A stretch of DNA of 64,000 nucleotides. Source: Methylobacterium fujisawaense (lineage in GTDB: Bacteria > Pseudomonadota > Alphaproteobacteria > Rhizobiales > Beijerinckiaceae). This document shows positions 1-12,048 of this stretch, one piece after another. A program made the translations under genes and the position numbers. How positions within the stretch are numbered: the stretch's first letter is position 1; the number at the start of each line of letters is the position of its first letter. The stretch is taken from positions 310,001-374,000 of the forward strand of contig NZ_JACJIM010000003.1 of the NCBI RefSeq assembly GCF_014138435.1, in the 5' to 3' direction. The notes beneath the pieces are model-generated. The model worked only from the letters and a program-made list of their open reading frames with translations, made no database searches and was not told the origin of the DNA.

Positions 1-1901
1 GGCACGCCGAAGAACGCGCCGGTGCGCTCGGCATTGCGCTGCATGAAGGCGAACAGGTTCTCCCGCCAGGGCGCCATGCCCCGCTTGTCGTTCCGCGGGA
101 TGATCGTCTCGTGTCCGACGAAGATGGTCATGTCGTCGAGGATGTGCGGCGGCAGATGGCGGGATTCGACCGCGCATGCGAGGCCTTCCGGGATCGAGGC
201 CTCCTCCATGAAGCCGTAGCGCAGGATCACCCGGTAGAAGTCCGGCGCCAGGATCGTCACATGGGCGCGCTGATCCCGTGGGACGGTGGGCGTCTCCTCA
301 TAAAGCGCCGTGATGATCAGGATCCGCTCCATCAGGGCGCGGTTGCGCTCCACGAAGCGCGAGAGGTGCAGCGGGATCCCGTGCTCCGCGGCCGAGAGGA
401 ACGCGGCCGTGCCCGGCAGGCGCAGAAGATCGCGGTGCTGGAGGCCGGTCAGGAATACGTCTTCCGGCAGGCGCAGGGCGGCCCGCGCCTCCTCGACCAG
501 CTCGTTGCCCTTCTTCCAGGTCAGCATCATCAGGGCGACGAGACCGGCGAGCACGAGGGGAAACCAGCCGCCCTCGAACAGCTTCACGCTGTTGGCGGCG
601 AAGAACACGGCGTCGAGGGCGAGGAAGGCGCCGTTGACCGCGAAGACCAGGATCGGATTGTAGCCCCAGCGCAGCGCGATGAGCGCGGCGAGCAGCGTGG
701 TGATGCCCATCAGCATCGACACCGCGATCCCGTAGGCCCCGGCGAGGGCGTCGGAGGAGCCGAACACCACCACCGCCGTGAGGGTCGCTGCGGCCAGCAG
801 CCAGTTCACCGCCGGCACGTAGATCTGGCCGCGCTCCTCGTGCGCCGTCTGCACGATGCGCATCGCCGGCAGGAAGCCGAGCTGGATCGATTGCTGGGTC
901 AGCGAGAACACGCCCGAGATGATCGCCTGCGAGGCGATGATGGTCGCCATCGTGGCCAGGGCGACCAGCGGCAGGTGTCCCCAATCCGGGCAGAGGCGGA
1001 AGAACGGGTTCTCGAGGGCGTCGGGCGCGGCGATCAGCAGGGCGCCCTGGCCGAAGTAATTGAGCATGAGCGCCGGGAGCACCAGCGCGAACCATGCGAT
1101 GCGGATCGGCAGGGCGCCGAAATGGCCGAGATCGGCATACATCGCCTCGCCGCCGGTCACCGCCAGGAAGGCCGCGCCCAGCATCAGAAAGCTGACATGC
1201 CAGCCGGCATGGACCAGGAAGTCCACCGCCCGCAACGGGTTGGCTGCCGCCAGGATCTCGGGCTTGGCGATGATGCCGGCGATCCCGAGCAGCCCCAGCA
1301 CCAGGAACCAGACGAGCATCACGGGCCCGAACACGCGGCCGATGGCGGCCACGCCCTTGTGCTGGACCAGGAACAGCCCGACGAGGATGACGAGCGTGAT
1401 CGGCACCACGTACGGGCCGAGCGCCGGCGCATCGACCTTCACGCCCTCGATCGCCGACAGGACCGAGATCGCCGGGGTGATCGCGCCGTCGCCGTAGAGC
1501 AGCGCCGCCCCCACCAGACCGACCACCAGAAGCAGCGCCCTCCCCGTGCCCGGCCGGGCCTGCCGGGCGCCGAGCAGCGCCAGCATGGCGACGATGCCGC
1601 CCTCGCCGCGGTTGTCGGCGCGCAGGATCAGCACCGCGTATTTCAGCGACACGATCAGGATCAGCGACCACAGGATCAGCGACACCGCCCCCGTGGCCGC
1701 CGCCGGCACCGACGCCCCGCCGGCGGTCGCCGCCTTCACGGCCTCCTTGAACGCGTAGAGCGGGCTCGTGCCGATGTCGCCGTACACGACGCCCAGCGCG
1801 CCCAGGACGAGGGCGGGTCGGAGCCGGCCGCGCGCCGCATCCGCGTCAGTCGTGCCGGTCTCGGGCCGGGTCTTCGCCGCCGGGGCAAGGGTCTGGCTCA
1901 A
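1..1901 (-). CDS. kup: KUP/Kup-type potassium uptake protein (C-terminus cut off)
   Basis: Inner-membrane K+ uptake permease of the KUP/HAK/KT family, thought to work as a K+/H+ symporter. The reading frame is open for 633 codons to the left edge, so only the last few residues should be missing. The N-terminal two thirds is a run of hydrophobic segments. It opens with the family signature GDIGTSPLYAFKEA and contains LLYGDGAITPAISVLSA. The last third is hydrophilic (cytoplasmic domain). The chosen start is a TTG at 1901 with a GGGGA stretch 7 bases upstream; I found no in-frame ATG or GTG just ahead of it. Long reading frames on the other strand here are shadows. Family assignment is secure; the start is an inference. 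Confidence 0.9.
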   Translation of the reverse strand, partial: MSQTLAPAAKTRPETGTTDADAARGRLRPALVLGALGVVYGDIGTSPLYAFKEAVKAATAGGASVPAAATGAVSLILWSLILIVSLKYAVLILRADNRGEGGIVAMLALLGARQARPGTGRALLLVVGLVGAALLYGDGAITPAISVLSAIEGVKVDAPALGPYVVPITLVILVGLFLVQHKGVAAIGRVFGPVMLVWFLVLGLLGIAGIIAKPEILAAANPLRAVDFLVHAGWHVSFLMLGAAFLAVTGGEAMYADLGHFGALPIRIAWFALVLPALMLNYFGQGALLIAAPDALENPFFRLCPDWGHLPLVALATMATIIASQAIISGVFSLTQQSIQLGFLPAMRIVQTAHEERGQIYVPAVNWLLAAATLTAVVVFGSSDALAGAYGIAVSMLMGITTLLAALIALRWGYNPILVFAVNGAFLALDAVFFAANSVKLFEGGWFPLVLAGLVALMMLTWKKGNELVEEARAALRLPEDVFLTGLQHRDLLRLPGTAAFLSAAEHGIPLHLSRFVERNRALMERILIITALYEETPTVPRDQRAHVTILAPDFYRVILRYGFMEEASIPEGLACAVESRHLPPHILDDMTIFVGHETIIPRNDKRGMAPWRENLFAFMQRNAERTGAFFGV

Positions 1902-2027
1902 TGCAGGATTCCCCGAGGGCCACCCGGTCTCGACATCCGGACATCGCGTTCCGGCGCCGGGTGTGATGCCGCAACGATAAAGCTAGCGGCTGCGGCCGCG
2001 CCGTCCAGCAACGGACACCGGCCGCGA

Positions 2028-2699
2028 TCAGATCAGGCCGGCCAGATCCTCCGGGCAGGTCTCGCCGCGGCGCAGGCAGAACACGGGGGCGCCGGCATGC
2101 CGGGCGATCGCGGCGGCGACGGTCGCGGCGGGGGCCGGTGCACCCGGGCTCTCGCTGACCGCCACGGCGCGCAACGGCACATCGTGGAGGCGCAGGGTCT
2201 CGCAGGCGGTGAGCGCGTGGCTGATCGCCCCGAGATAGCTCCCGGAGACGAGCAGCGCCGGCACGCCGAGCGCCCGGAGCCAGTCGAGGCCGGTGGCAAC
2301 CGCGGTGACCGGACTCATGAGGCCGCCGACGCCCTCGATGAGCAGCGTGCCCTCCGTGCGGGCGATCTCTGCGCGGCACCAGCCGACGAGGTCGGTGAGG
2401 TCCAGGGACCGCCCCTCCAGCACGGCCGCCTGATCGGGCGAGAGCGGCGCCGAGAACCGCCAGGGCGAGCAGGACTCCACGGCCTCCGCGTCGAGGGCGA
2501 TGCCTTGCGCGTCCAGAAGACGGGCGGTGTCGCTCTCGATGAAGCCGGGATCGCCGAGGGACGGGACGCCGCTCGCGAGCGGCTTCACGGTCCGGACCGC
2601 CCGGCCCTGCGCCCGCAGGCGGCGGGTCAGGGCGGCGGTGACGTAGGTCTTGCCGATCTCGGTTCCGGCCCCGGCGATGAAGAGCGCCCGCGCGGGCAT
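2028..2699 (-). CDS. bioD: Dethiobiotin synthase
   Basis: ATP-dependent carboxylation of 7,8-diaminopelargonate to dethiobiotin, the penultimate step of biotin synthesis, in the cytoplasm. The protein is 223 aa, normal for the family. It starts MPARALFIAGAGTEIGKT, with the BioD P-loop GTEIGKT near residues 10-16. TVKPLASGV follows, and LLIEGVGGLMSP near residue 110 carries the conserved EGxGG. The ATG at 2699 lies 8 bases past the stop of secA, so the gene probably shares the secA transcript. Its ribosome-binding site would sit inside the secA end. No other bio gene is in view. Confidence 0.92.
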   Translation of the reverse strand: MPARALFIAGAGTEIGKTYVTAALTRRLRAQGRAVRTVKPLASGVPSLGDPGFIESDTARLLDAQGIALDAEAVESCSPWRFSAPLSPDQAAVLEGRSLDLTDLVGWCRAEIARTEGTLLIEGVGGLMSPVTAVATGLDWLRALGVPALLVSGSYLGAISHALTACETLRLHDVPLRAVAVSESPGAPAPAATVAAAIARHAGAPVFCLRRGETCPEDLAGLI

Positions 2700-2706
2700 C
2701 CCGGCC

Positions 2707-5601
<2,895 letters not shown>

Positions 5602-5862
5602 CGTTGACCTGCGGACGCGCGAGCCCGCACACGGGTGAGCGTGGCGGGCCGGCCTGGACGGAGTTGGCCGGGCTTATAGAGGTAAACATCGCCCGGCGCA
5701 CCTGGAAGGGGCAGCCCTCAACGCATGCCGGTACGGTCACGGTTCCGGCACCGGTGAAATGGCCGCGCTTGCCTTCTCGCCCGACGCGGCCCACCTGTGC
5801 CGCGGCCTGCCGCCCGGCCGATCCGGTGCGGCGCCAAGACGTGAGCCGAGGACTTCGCCCGT

Positions 5863-6792
5863 ATGCCGAACACCGCCCTTCTCCGGCGCGCCAGCGCGCT
5901 CGCCGTCATGATCGCGATGCCGGGACTGGCGCTGGCCCAGGCCCCCCAGAAGGCTCCGACACCGGCGGCTAACACACCGGCCGCTAACACGCCGGCCGCC
6001 GCGCCGGCCGCCGCGCCGAGCGCGGATTCGGTCGTGGCGAGCGTGAACGGCAAGCCGATCACGCAGGGCGACCTCGCCATCGCGGCGGACGATCCCGCCC
6101 TGTCGCTGCCGGGCGTCGACGAGGCGCAGAAGAAGAACCTGCTCGTCGACTACATGGTCGATCTCCGCGTCGGTGCGCAGGCCGCCGAGTCCGCCAAGAT
6201 CGGCGACACGCCGGAATTCAAGCGCAAGCTCGCCTATTTCCGCGACAAGCTGCTGCTCGACGACTACCTGGAGCAGGAGGCCAAGCGCGCGGTCACGCCT
6301 GAGGCGGAGCACGCGATCTACGACCAGACCGTCAAGCTGATGAAGCCCGAGGAGGAGGTGCACGCGCGCCACATCCTCGTGGACAACGAGGCCGAGGCCA
6401 AGAAGATCGCCGCGCGCATTAAGGGCGGCGAGGATTTCTCCAAGGTCGCCGCCGAGGCCTCCAAGGATCCGGGCTCGAAGACCGAGGGCGGCGATCTCGG
6501 CTGGTTCACGAAGGAACGGATGGTCCCGGATTTCGCCAACGCCGCGTTCGCGATGAAGCCCGGACAGGTCTCGGACCCGATCAAGACCCAGTTCGGCTGG
6601 CACGTGATCAAGGTGGAGGAGAAGCGGACGAAGCCGCAGCCGACCTTCGACGAGCTGAAGGAACAGATCGACCAGCACCTGATCCGCAAGGCGCAGCAGG
6701 ACATGATCCTGAAGCTCCGCTCGGAGGCCAAGATCGAGCGCACCGACGCGCCGCCGGCCGCTCAGCCGGAGTCGGAGCCGAAGAAGCCGTAA
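5863..6792 (+). CDS. Periplasmic parvulin-type peptidyl-prolyl isomerase (foldase)
   Basis: Secreted or lipid-proximal PPIase of the PpiC/SurA group, expected to help fold exported proteins. It has 309 aa. Residues 1-26 form a signal peptide ending LALAQ. An Ala/Pro/Thr linker follows that contains a repeated PAANTPAANTPAA. A SurA-like N-terminal helical region (about 50-160) precedes one parvulin domain at about 166-250, with HARHILVD, GGDLGWF and FGWHVIKVEEK. The tail is Pro/Glu-rich. The signal peptide has no obvious lipobox. Pairing with divergent secA fits a role in export. Confidence 0.9.
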   Translation: MPNTALLRRASALAVMIAMPGLALAQAPQKAPTPAANTPAANTPAAAPAAAPSADSVVASVNGKPITQGDLAIAADDPALSLPGVDEAQKKNLLVDYMVDLRVGAQAAESAKIGDTPEFKRKLAYFRDKLLLDDYLEQEAKRAVTPEAEHAIYDQTVKLMKPEEEVHARHILVDNEAEAKKIAARIKGGEDFSKVAAEASKDPGSKTEGGDLGWFTKERMVPDFANAAFAMKPGQVSDPIKTQFGWHVIKVEEKRTKPQPTFDELKEQIDQHLIRKAQQDMILKLRSEAKIERTDAPPAAQPESEPKKP

Positions 6793-6804
6793 GCCGGATG
6801 TGAC

Positions 6805-6842
6805 AGAGGGCCGGGCCGGGTTCTGATTCGGTCCAGCCCTCT
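6805..6842 (+). terminator. Possible hairpin terminator after the parvulin gene
   Basis: Arms at 6805-6814 and 6833-6842 pair over 10 positions with one mismatch, 12 bases after the foldase stop codon. There is no T-run, so intrinsic termination is uncertain. Confidence 0.35.
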
Positions 6843-7086
6843 GAAGAGATGATGGGTCGGTCCGCGCGGCACCGGGCCCGCAGCGAAACGGTCGTCCGGT
6901 TCTACGGACCGGAAAAGCCGCCATAGTTTCGACCGCCCGGAAGCGATCCGTGTGACGGCACGCTTCCGGGCGTCGCGCTGTCCTAGAGCGGCGCTGTCCT
7001 GGGTCACGTCGCTCGGCCTGTGACGGCGATGCGGGGCCCGCCCGACGTGGGGCGAGGTTCCGGCTGGGTCACGCCCCAGCCGGGCC

Positions 7087-7245
7087 TCAATACGGCCGAT
7101 CGGGGACGAGGTAGCTGGATTGTGCCGGGGCCGGCTGTGGCGTGAGCCCGAGGGCCGCGAGTTCGGCGCTCCGGCGCCCCTCGGCGATCCTGTCGAGCAC
7201 CGCGATCAGGAGCCACGGACACGCGATGCCGATGAAGAACGCCAT
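7087..7245 (-). CDS. 52-aa membrane-anchored peptide, unknown function
   Basis: Short gene read directly from the minus strand: ATG at 7245, stop at 7087-7089. A strong GGGAGG sits 6 bases before the ATG. The product begins MAFFIGIACPWLLIAVLDRI, one hydrophobic helix. A charged stretch (AEGRRSAELAALGL) and a Pro/Gln-rich tail ending VPDRPY follow. Codon third positions are G/C-rich throughout, as in neighbouring genes. It lies between the foldase gene and hemH; no partner is apparent. I do not recognise a family. Confidence 0.6.
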   Translation of the reverse strand: MAFFIGIACPWLLIAVLDRIAEGRRSAELAALGLTPQPAPAQSSYLVPDRPY

Positions 7246-7338
7246 GAGATCCTCCCGTGCCGAACCGATGCGCCCGTTCAGCTTAGGAAAATAATAGGGG
7301 GGCCGGGCCGCGCCGCAAGCGGCAACCCGGCGCCGATC

Positions 7339-8421
7339 TCAGACCCAGCCCTGAAGCTCGCGGCGTACCACGTGCTCGATCACCCGCATGCCGAGGTCGC
7401 TGTCGTTCAGGCATGGAATGTAGGCGAAGCGCTCGCCGCCATTCTCTTCGAAGTAATGGCGGTTCTCGCCGTCGAGTTCTTCGAGGGTTTCGAGGCAGTC
7501 CGCCGTGAAGCCCGGGGCGACGATCGCCATCCGCTTCACGCCCGACTTCGCGAGGTCCATCACCGTCTCGTCGGTGTAGGGCTTCAGCCACTCCTCGTTG
7601 CCGAAGCGCGACTGGAAGGTCACGCGCATCTTGTCCGGCGATAGGCCCAGGGCCTCGCGGATCAGCCGCCCGGTCTTGTGGCACTGGCAATGGTAGGGGT
7701 CGCCCTTGAGCAGGTAGCTCCGCGGCACCCCGTGGAACGAGGTGAGGATCACCTCCGGTTCGAAATCGAGCTTCGCGAGGCCCTCGCGGATCGAATCGGC
7801 CATGGCGGCGATGTAGACCGGGTCGTCGTGATAGGGCGGCGAGACACGCACCGTGGGCTGCCAGCGCATGTCCATCAGCGCCCGGAAGGCCTGATCGCAG
7901 GCGGTGGCCGAGGTCGCCGCCGCGTATTGCGGATAGAGCGGGACCAGGAGGATGCGGTCGCAGCCCTGGTCGAGGAGCGCCTGGATCCGCCCGGCGACCT
8001 CGGGCTTGCCGTAGCGCATCGCCCAGTCGACCACCACGGACTCGCCCATGGCGGCCTGGAGGCGCTCGCTCTGGCCGCGGGTGATGGTCTTCAGCGGCCC
8101 CTCGTTCAGGGCGTTGTTCCACACGCTGGCATAGTCGCGGCCCTTCGGCCCGGGGCGCTTCGTCAGGATGATGAGGTTGAGGAGCGGCCACCAGATCAGC
8201 CGCGGCACCTCGATCACGCGCCGGTCCGACAGGAATTCCTTGAGGTACCGGCGCATCGGCCAGTAGGACGTGCCCTCAGGCGTCCCGAGATTCATCAGGA
8301 GCACGCCCACGCGACCCCAGGCCACCTTCGGGTGATCCGCCGGCAGGGTGTCGGCCGCGGGCTTGAGCGGTGCGAGGGGCCGGCCATTCGCCAGCGCGGC
8401 GGGTTCGACGCGTTCGTTCAT
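7339..8421 (-). CDS. hemH: Ferrochelatase
   Basis: Inserts Fe2+ into protoporphyrin IX, the last step of protoheme synthesis, at the inner face of the membrane. It has 360 aa from the ATG at 8421. The frame stays open for 59 more codons upstream, but homologous sequence starts at about GVLLMNLGTPEG (near residue 37). Catalytic-region motif SFHGVPRSY is near residue 225, followed by the Cys-containing GDPYHCQCHKTG typical of proteobacterial enzymes, and PGFTADCLETLEE. It is monocistronic by spacing. I see no Irr-type palindrome in the 284 bases upstream. Confidence 0.96.
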   Translation of the reverse strand: MNERVEPAALANGRPLAPLKPAADTLPADHPKVAWGRVGVLLMNLGTPEGTSYWPMRRYLKEFLSDRRVIEVPRLIWWPLLNLIILTKRPGPKGRDYASVWNNALNEGPLKTITRGQSERLQAAMGESVVVDWAMRYGKPEVAGRIQALLDQGCDRILLVPLYPQYAAATSATACDQAFRALMDMRWQPTVRVSPPYHDDPVYIAAMADSIREGLAKLDFEPEVILTSFHGVPRSYLLKGDPYHCQCHKTGRLIREALGLSPDKMRVTFQSRFGNEEWLKPYTDETVMDLAKSGVKRMAIVAPGFTADCLETLEELDGENRHYFEENGGERFAYIPCLNDSDLGMRVIEHVVRRELQGWV

Positions 8422-8705
8422 GGCAGCGTTCCGGCGCCGCGCGCCGAGATCCTTCTTCTGGTTTCCGATACCCGGCCGCCGGCGCGGACGCCTGAACCTG
8501 GCCGGGGGCTCAATTCCCCGTGGGGTGTGCTTCCATGTAGGGTGCGAAGCCGCCCGGCGAAGACCGGACGCCACATGCCGCACCGCGATATGCGGCACGC
8601 TCGACCCATGTCCCTAAACACGCGGGGCCTCGGGCCGCAACCGCTGCCCGGATGACGGCGCCCGGCTGCCCGCTATCTCGGCCCCGATCCGACCCGCGAG
8701 AGACC

Positions 8706-9395
8706 ATGACCGATACGCCTGTGGCCGATGCCCTCGAAGCCTTCCGCGCCTCCGGCTCGTCCTGGCTGACGCTGCCGTTCTTCGCCGATGGTCAGGCCGA
8801 CGTCGTGGCGGCCCGTGTCGACGGACGAATCGCCGCGGGGGCCCAGGTGCTGCCGGCGCCGGACCGGATCTTCCGCGCCTTGAGGGAGACGCCGCTGCAG
8901 GACGTCAAGGCGGTGATTCTCGGACAGGATCCCTACCCGACCCCGGGCGACGCCAACGGCCTCGCCTTCTCGTTCGTCGGGGCGGGGCGCCTGCCCGCGT
9001 CGTTGCGGGTGATCCTGGCGGAGGCCGGATCCGACCGCGCCGCCGGCGGCGACCTGACGCCCTGGGCACGGCAGGGCGTCTTCCTGCTCAACAGCGCCCT
9101 CACCGTCGAGGCCGGCAAGGCCGGAGCGCATCTGCGCTATGGCTGGGCCGCACTCACCGACGAGGCGGTGCGCGCCATCTCGGACCGCCCGGAGCCGGCG
9201 GTGTTCCTGCTCTGGGGCGCGCAGGCGCGGGCCAGGGCCGCGCTGATCGACGCGGACCGCCACGGCGTGTTCGAGAGCGGTCACCCCTCCCCGCTCAACC
9301 GCGCCCGGGACTTCCCCGGTTCCGACCCGTTCGGCCGGGCCAACCGCTGGCTCGCCGCGCAGGGGCGCCGCCCGATCGACTGGCGCCTCGGCTGA
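8706..9395 (+). CDS. ung: Uracil-DNA glycosylase, family 1-like
   Basis: Removes uracil from DNA to start base excision repair. It has 229 aa from the ATG at 8706; an in-frame ATG 18 codons earlier is less likely because the homologous part begins later. The water-activating motif reads GQDPYP near residue 73, where the classical motif is GQDPYH. The leucine-loop motif HPSPLN is present near residue 192. GVFLLNSALTVE and FLLWGAQA are also family features. The Asp and Tyr of the active site are kept; the His-to-Pro change is noted as a finding. Confidence 0.9.
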   Translation: MTDTPVADALEAFRASGSSWLTLPFFADGQADVVAARVDGRIAAGAQVLPAPDRIFRALRETPLQDVKAVILGQDPYPTPGDANGLAFSFVGAGRLPASLRVILAEAGSDRAAGGDLTPWARQGVFLLNSALTVEAGKAGAHLRYGWAALTDEAVRAISDRPEPAVFLLWGAQARARAALIDADRHGVFESGHPSPLNRARDFPGSDPFGRANRWLAAQGRRPIDWRLG

Positions 9396-9410
9396 CGCCG
9401 TCGCCGATCT

Positions 9411-9836
9411 CTATTGCGGCTTGGCGGGTTCGGCCGGCTCCGCAGGCGTCTTGGTCGGGGCGCCCGGCTCCTGGCCCGCCGGCAGGAGCACGTTCTTGGC
9501 CACCGTGCCCTCTGGCCCGTACTCGCCAGCGACGGCGAGACAGGCCTGGTCGCGGTTCTGCGCCATCTGGTTCGACATCAGCGTGAACATGGTTTGCACA
9601 CGGTTGCCGAACGGCCCCCGCGGCTGAACGTCGGCGATCTGAACATTCTGCTTCGCCAGGAGGGCCTCGAATTGCGCGCTGCCGATCCGGTAGCCGCAGA
9701 CATTGGAGGCGGCGAAGATGTAGGAGGCGAATTCCAGGGCGCGCGGCGACGGCGCGTTGCGGATCTGCGCCTGTGCCGGCAATGCCGTCAGCGCGGCGGC
9801 GGCGAGGAGGGCGATCCGGGTCGTGGTCGGGCGCAT
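9411..9836 (-). CDS. Small exported protein, unknown function
   Basis: 141 aa from the ATG at 9836, starting MRPTTTRIALLAAAALTALP with signal-peptide cleavage expected after AQA. The mature part has two cysteines (SNVCGYRI and DQACLAVAGEYGPEG) that could form a disulfide in the periplasm. It ends in a low-complexity Pro/Ala/Glu tail. It runs convergent to ung, 15 bases apart. I do not recognise a family. Confidence 0.75.
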   Translation of the reverse strand: MRPTTTRIALLAAAALTALPAQAQIRNAPSPRALEFASYIFAASNVCGYRIGSAQFEALLAKQNVQIADVQPRGPFGNRVQTMFTLMSNQMAQNRDQACLAVAGEYGPEGTVAKNVLLPAGQEPGAPTKTPAEPAEPAKPQ

Positions 9837-10109
9837 GCGCGGTGGTTTCCTCGATCGAGCGGGGCCTCTTGCGGGCCACGTCTGGCACCGGGACATAGGC
9901 CGGTCCGGTGCGCACGCCAATGCGACGGAATTTGTCGGCAATCCGCGCATCTACTTTCACGGCCTGTTGGCCATAGGGGCAGTCCCTGCCCGGCACGCCG
10001 ACGAAAACGGCGTCGTTTTTCGGTGGAACGCCGGCGCGTGAGAGAGTGTTAACCTGCTCGCGTCACGCCAGAGCCTGCAATTTGTCCAGATTCAGGCGGT
10101 CCGCATCGC

Positions 10110-10580
10110 ATGTACGGCGTCCATCCTCCTGCGGCATTCCTTCCAGTCCCGGCGCGGGACGCCGACCGGCGCGTCCGGACAGGCGATGCGGGAGGGGCCA
10201 ACGCGGATCGTCGCGTGGCACCGTCCGGACCCGCCGCCGCGATCTGCCCGCACCGATTTTCCCGCTGGGCCTGGAGCGAGGGCCTGCGCGCCGGTCAGAC
10301 CGTGGCGCTCCTGGTGCAGGATCTCGGTCAGGCCGAGGCCATGCGGCTCGGCCTCGTCCGTCTCGGCCTGCGCGTGGTTTGCCTGGACTGCGCCGGCCGC
10401 GGCCAGGCCCTCGCCGATAGCCTGTCCCAGTCGGATGCCGCGCTGGTCGTCGTCGATACAAACCTCGCCGATGTCTATGCCGGGCTGATGGGTCGGCTCG
10501 CCAGCTATCCCGCCGTCTGGTGGAACGGCCCGGGCGCCGACTACGCCAGCCTCGACCTCGCCCTCGCCGAGCAGGCCTGA
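10110..10580 (+). CDS. Acyl-CoA synthetase-like N-terminal fragment
   Basis: 156 aa. From about residue 48 the sequence reads like the N-terminal part of an AMP-forming fatty-acid/very-long-chain acyl-CoA synthetase: FSRWAWSEGLRAGQTVALLV, then MRLGLVRLGLRVVCLD, then ALVVVDTNLADVYAGL. The ATP-binding P-loop and the catalytic C-terminal domain are missing, so it cannot be a working ligase as written. It is either a remnant or a stand-alone domain kept for another role. An enoyl-CoA hydratase gene follows 177 bases downstream on the same strand. The start is uncertain, since no clear ribosome-binding site precedes 10110. Confidence 0.6.
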   Translation: MYGVHPPAAFLPVPARDADRRVRTGDAGGANADRRVAPSGPAAAICPHRFSRWAWSEGLRAGQTVALLVQDLGQAEAMRLGLVRLGLRVVCLDCAGRGQALADSLSQSDAALVVVDTNLADVYAGLMGRLASYPAVWWNGPGADYASLDLALAEQA

Positions 10581-10756
10581 CGGGCAGCCCACCCGGTCCG
10601 GGATCGGTGCCCGCGCACCGCGCGCCGCCGGGTTGGTTCGAGGACGGCCGACGGCGCGGCTCGCCGCGCCGGCATCGCGGAGCCGGAGCCGGCGTGCTAA
10701 CCTCGCTGGACGAGATCGGCCCCGTGCCAGGGAGGCCGGCACCGGGAGACGCCGCG

Positions 10757-11566
10757 ATGACCTCAGCCACGGCCCACGCCGCGACAGCTCCGGAAGCGCC
10801 GGTACTGCTGCGCAGCGACGCCGACGGGGTCGCGACCCTGACGCTCAACCGGCCCCAGGCGCGCAACGCCCTGTCGATGGCCCTCATGGGCGCCCTCCAG
10901 GATCAGCTCGACGCCATCCGCGCGGATCCGGCGGTCCGGGTCGTGATTCTCCAGGGGGCGGGTCCCGCCTTCTGCGCCGGGCACGATCTCAAGGAGATGC
11001 GGACCGATCCCTCCCGCGCGGCGACAGAGGCGGTGTTCCGCACCTGCGCCCGGCTGATGCTGAGCCTGACGCGCCTGCCGCAGCCGGTGATCGCCCGGGT
11101 TCACGGGATCGCCACCGCCGCCGGCTGCCAGCTCGTCGCCACCTGCGACCTCGCCGTCTGCACCGAGACGGCCCGTTTCGCCACGCCGGGGGTGCAGATC
11201 GGCCTGTTCTGCTCGACCCCGATGGTCGCTCTGTCGCGCGCCGTCTCGCGCAAGGCCGCGCTGGAGATGCTTCTGGTGGGCGAGCCGATCGACGCCGCGG
11301 AGGCCCTGCGGATCGGCCTCGTCAACCGGGTGGTCCCGGAGGCGGAACTCGACGCGGCGGTCGGCGCCCTGGCGACGCGGATCGCCGGGAAGGCCCGGCG
11401 TGTCCTGGCGATCGGCAAGGAGGCGTTCGGTCGCCAACTCGAGATGGGTCTCGAGGACGCCTACGGCTACGCCGCCGAGGTGATGACGCGGAACATGATG
11501 ATGGCCGACGCCCAGGAGGGCATCGACGCCTTCCTGGGCAAGAGGCCGCCGCGCTGGGAGCCGTGA
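10757..11566 (+). CDS. Enoyl-CoA hydratase/isomerase family protein
   Basis: Crotonase-fold enzyme of 269 aa from the ATG at 10757, preceded by CGGGAGA. The substrate- and oxyanion-binding segment AGPAFCAGHDLKEM is near residue 70. The second oxyanion loop GIATAAGCQLVATCDLA is near residue 117, followed by the C-terminal helices. The overall pattern resembles the ECHDC3-like subgroup, whose substrate is not well defined. Hydration or isomerisation of an acyl-CoA is the family expectation, not shown here. Confidence 0.85.
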   Translation: MTSATAHAATAPEAPVLLRSDADGVATLTLNRPQARNALSMALMGALQDQLDAIRADPAVRVVILQGAGPAFCAGHDLKEMRTDPSRAATEAVFRTCARLMLSLTRLPQPVIARVHGIATAAGCQLVATCDLAVCTETARFATPGVQIGLFCSTPMVALSRAVSRKAALEMLLVGEPIDAAEALRIGLVNRVVPEAELDAAVGALATRIAGKARRVLAIGKEAFGRQLEMGLEDAYGYAAEVMTRNMMMADAQEGIDAFLGKRPPRWEP

Positions 11567-11703
11567 GGCCGCGAGATCGCGCGCGGTGGCGCGATACGAC
11601 GCAGGCCGGTCGGCGCCGCGCTTATAGGTAACGACGCGCCCTGCCCTAGGTGGTTCGGCACACCCGATCCTGTCGGATGCGGCGCCGCAACGCGGAACGG
11701 CTG

Positions 11704-12015
11704 ATGAGCACCATCGACCTGTTCGGACTGACGCTGGCCTTCTACGGGGCGATGCCGCCGCCGCGACCGCCGCGGCCGGATCGCAACGGCGCGACATGGG
11801 CCGCCGCTGTGATCTTCGGGGGCATCTGCCTCGCCACGATCGGTCCCATGATCACCATCTGGAGCTTCCACCGGCCCTACGCCGAAGCCAAGGCGCGCTG
11901 CATCGCCTCCGGCGGCCGGGTCCTGTATGGGGCGCTGGACGGCAGCGGCCCCTATCGCTGCGAGCGGCCCGCCGGGACCGCCGCCATTGCGCATCCGGCC
12001 AAGCCGGCGGATTAA
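11704..12015 (+). CDS. Small single-pass membrane protein, unknown function
   Basis: 103 aa from the ATG at 11704 (an in-frame start at 11650 is also possible). A Pro-rich segment PPPRPPRPDRNG precedes one membrane helix (ATWAAAVIFGGICLATIG and on). A hydrophilic tail with two cysteines follows (ARCIASGGRVLYG and GPYRCERP). It lies 33 bases before the cardiolipin synthase start, so the two may be cotranscribed. No family recognised. Confidence 0.6.
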   Translation: MSTIDLFGLTLAFYGAMPPPRPPRPDRNGATWAAAVIFGGICLATIGPMITIWSFHRPYAEAKARCIASGGRVLYGALDGSGPYRCERPAGTAAIAHPAKPAD

Positions 12016-12048
12016 TCCCGCCCGCCGCACGGGCCTTGGGCCAATCCG

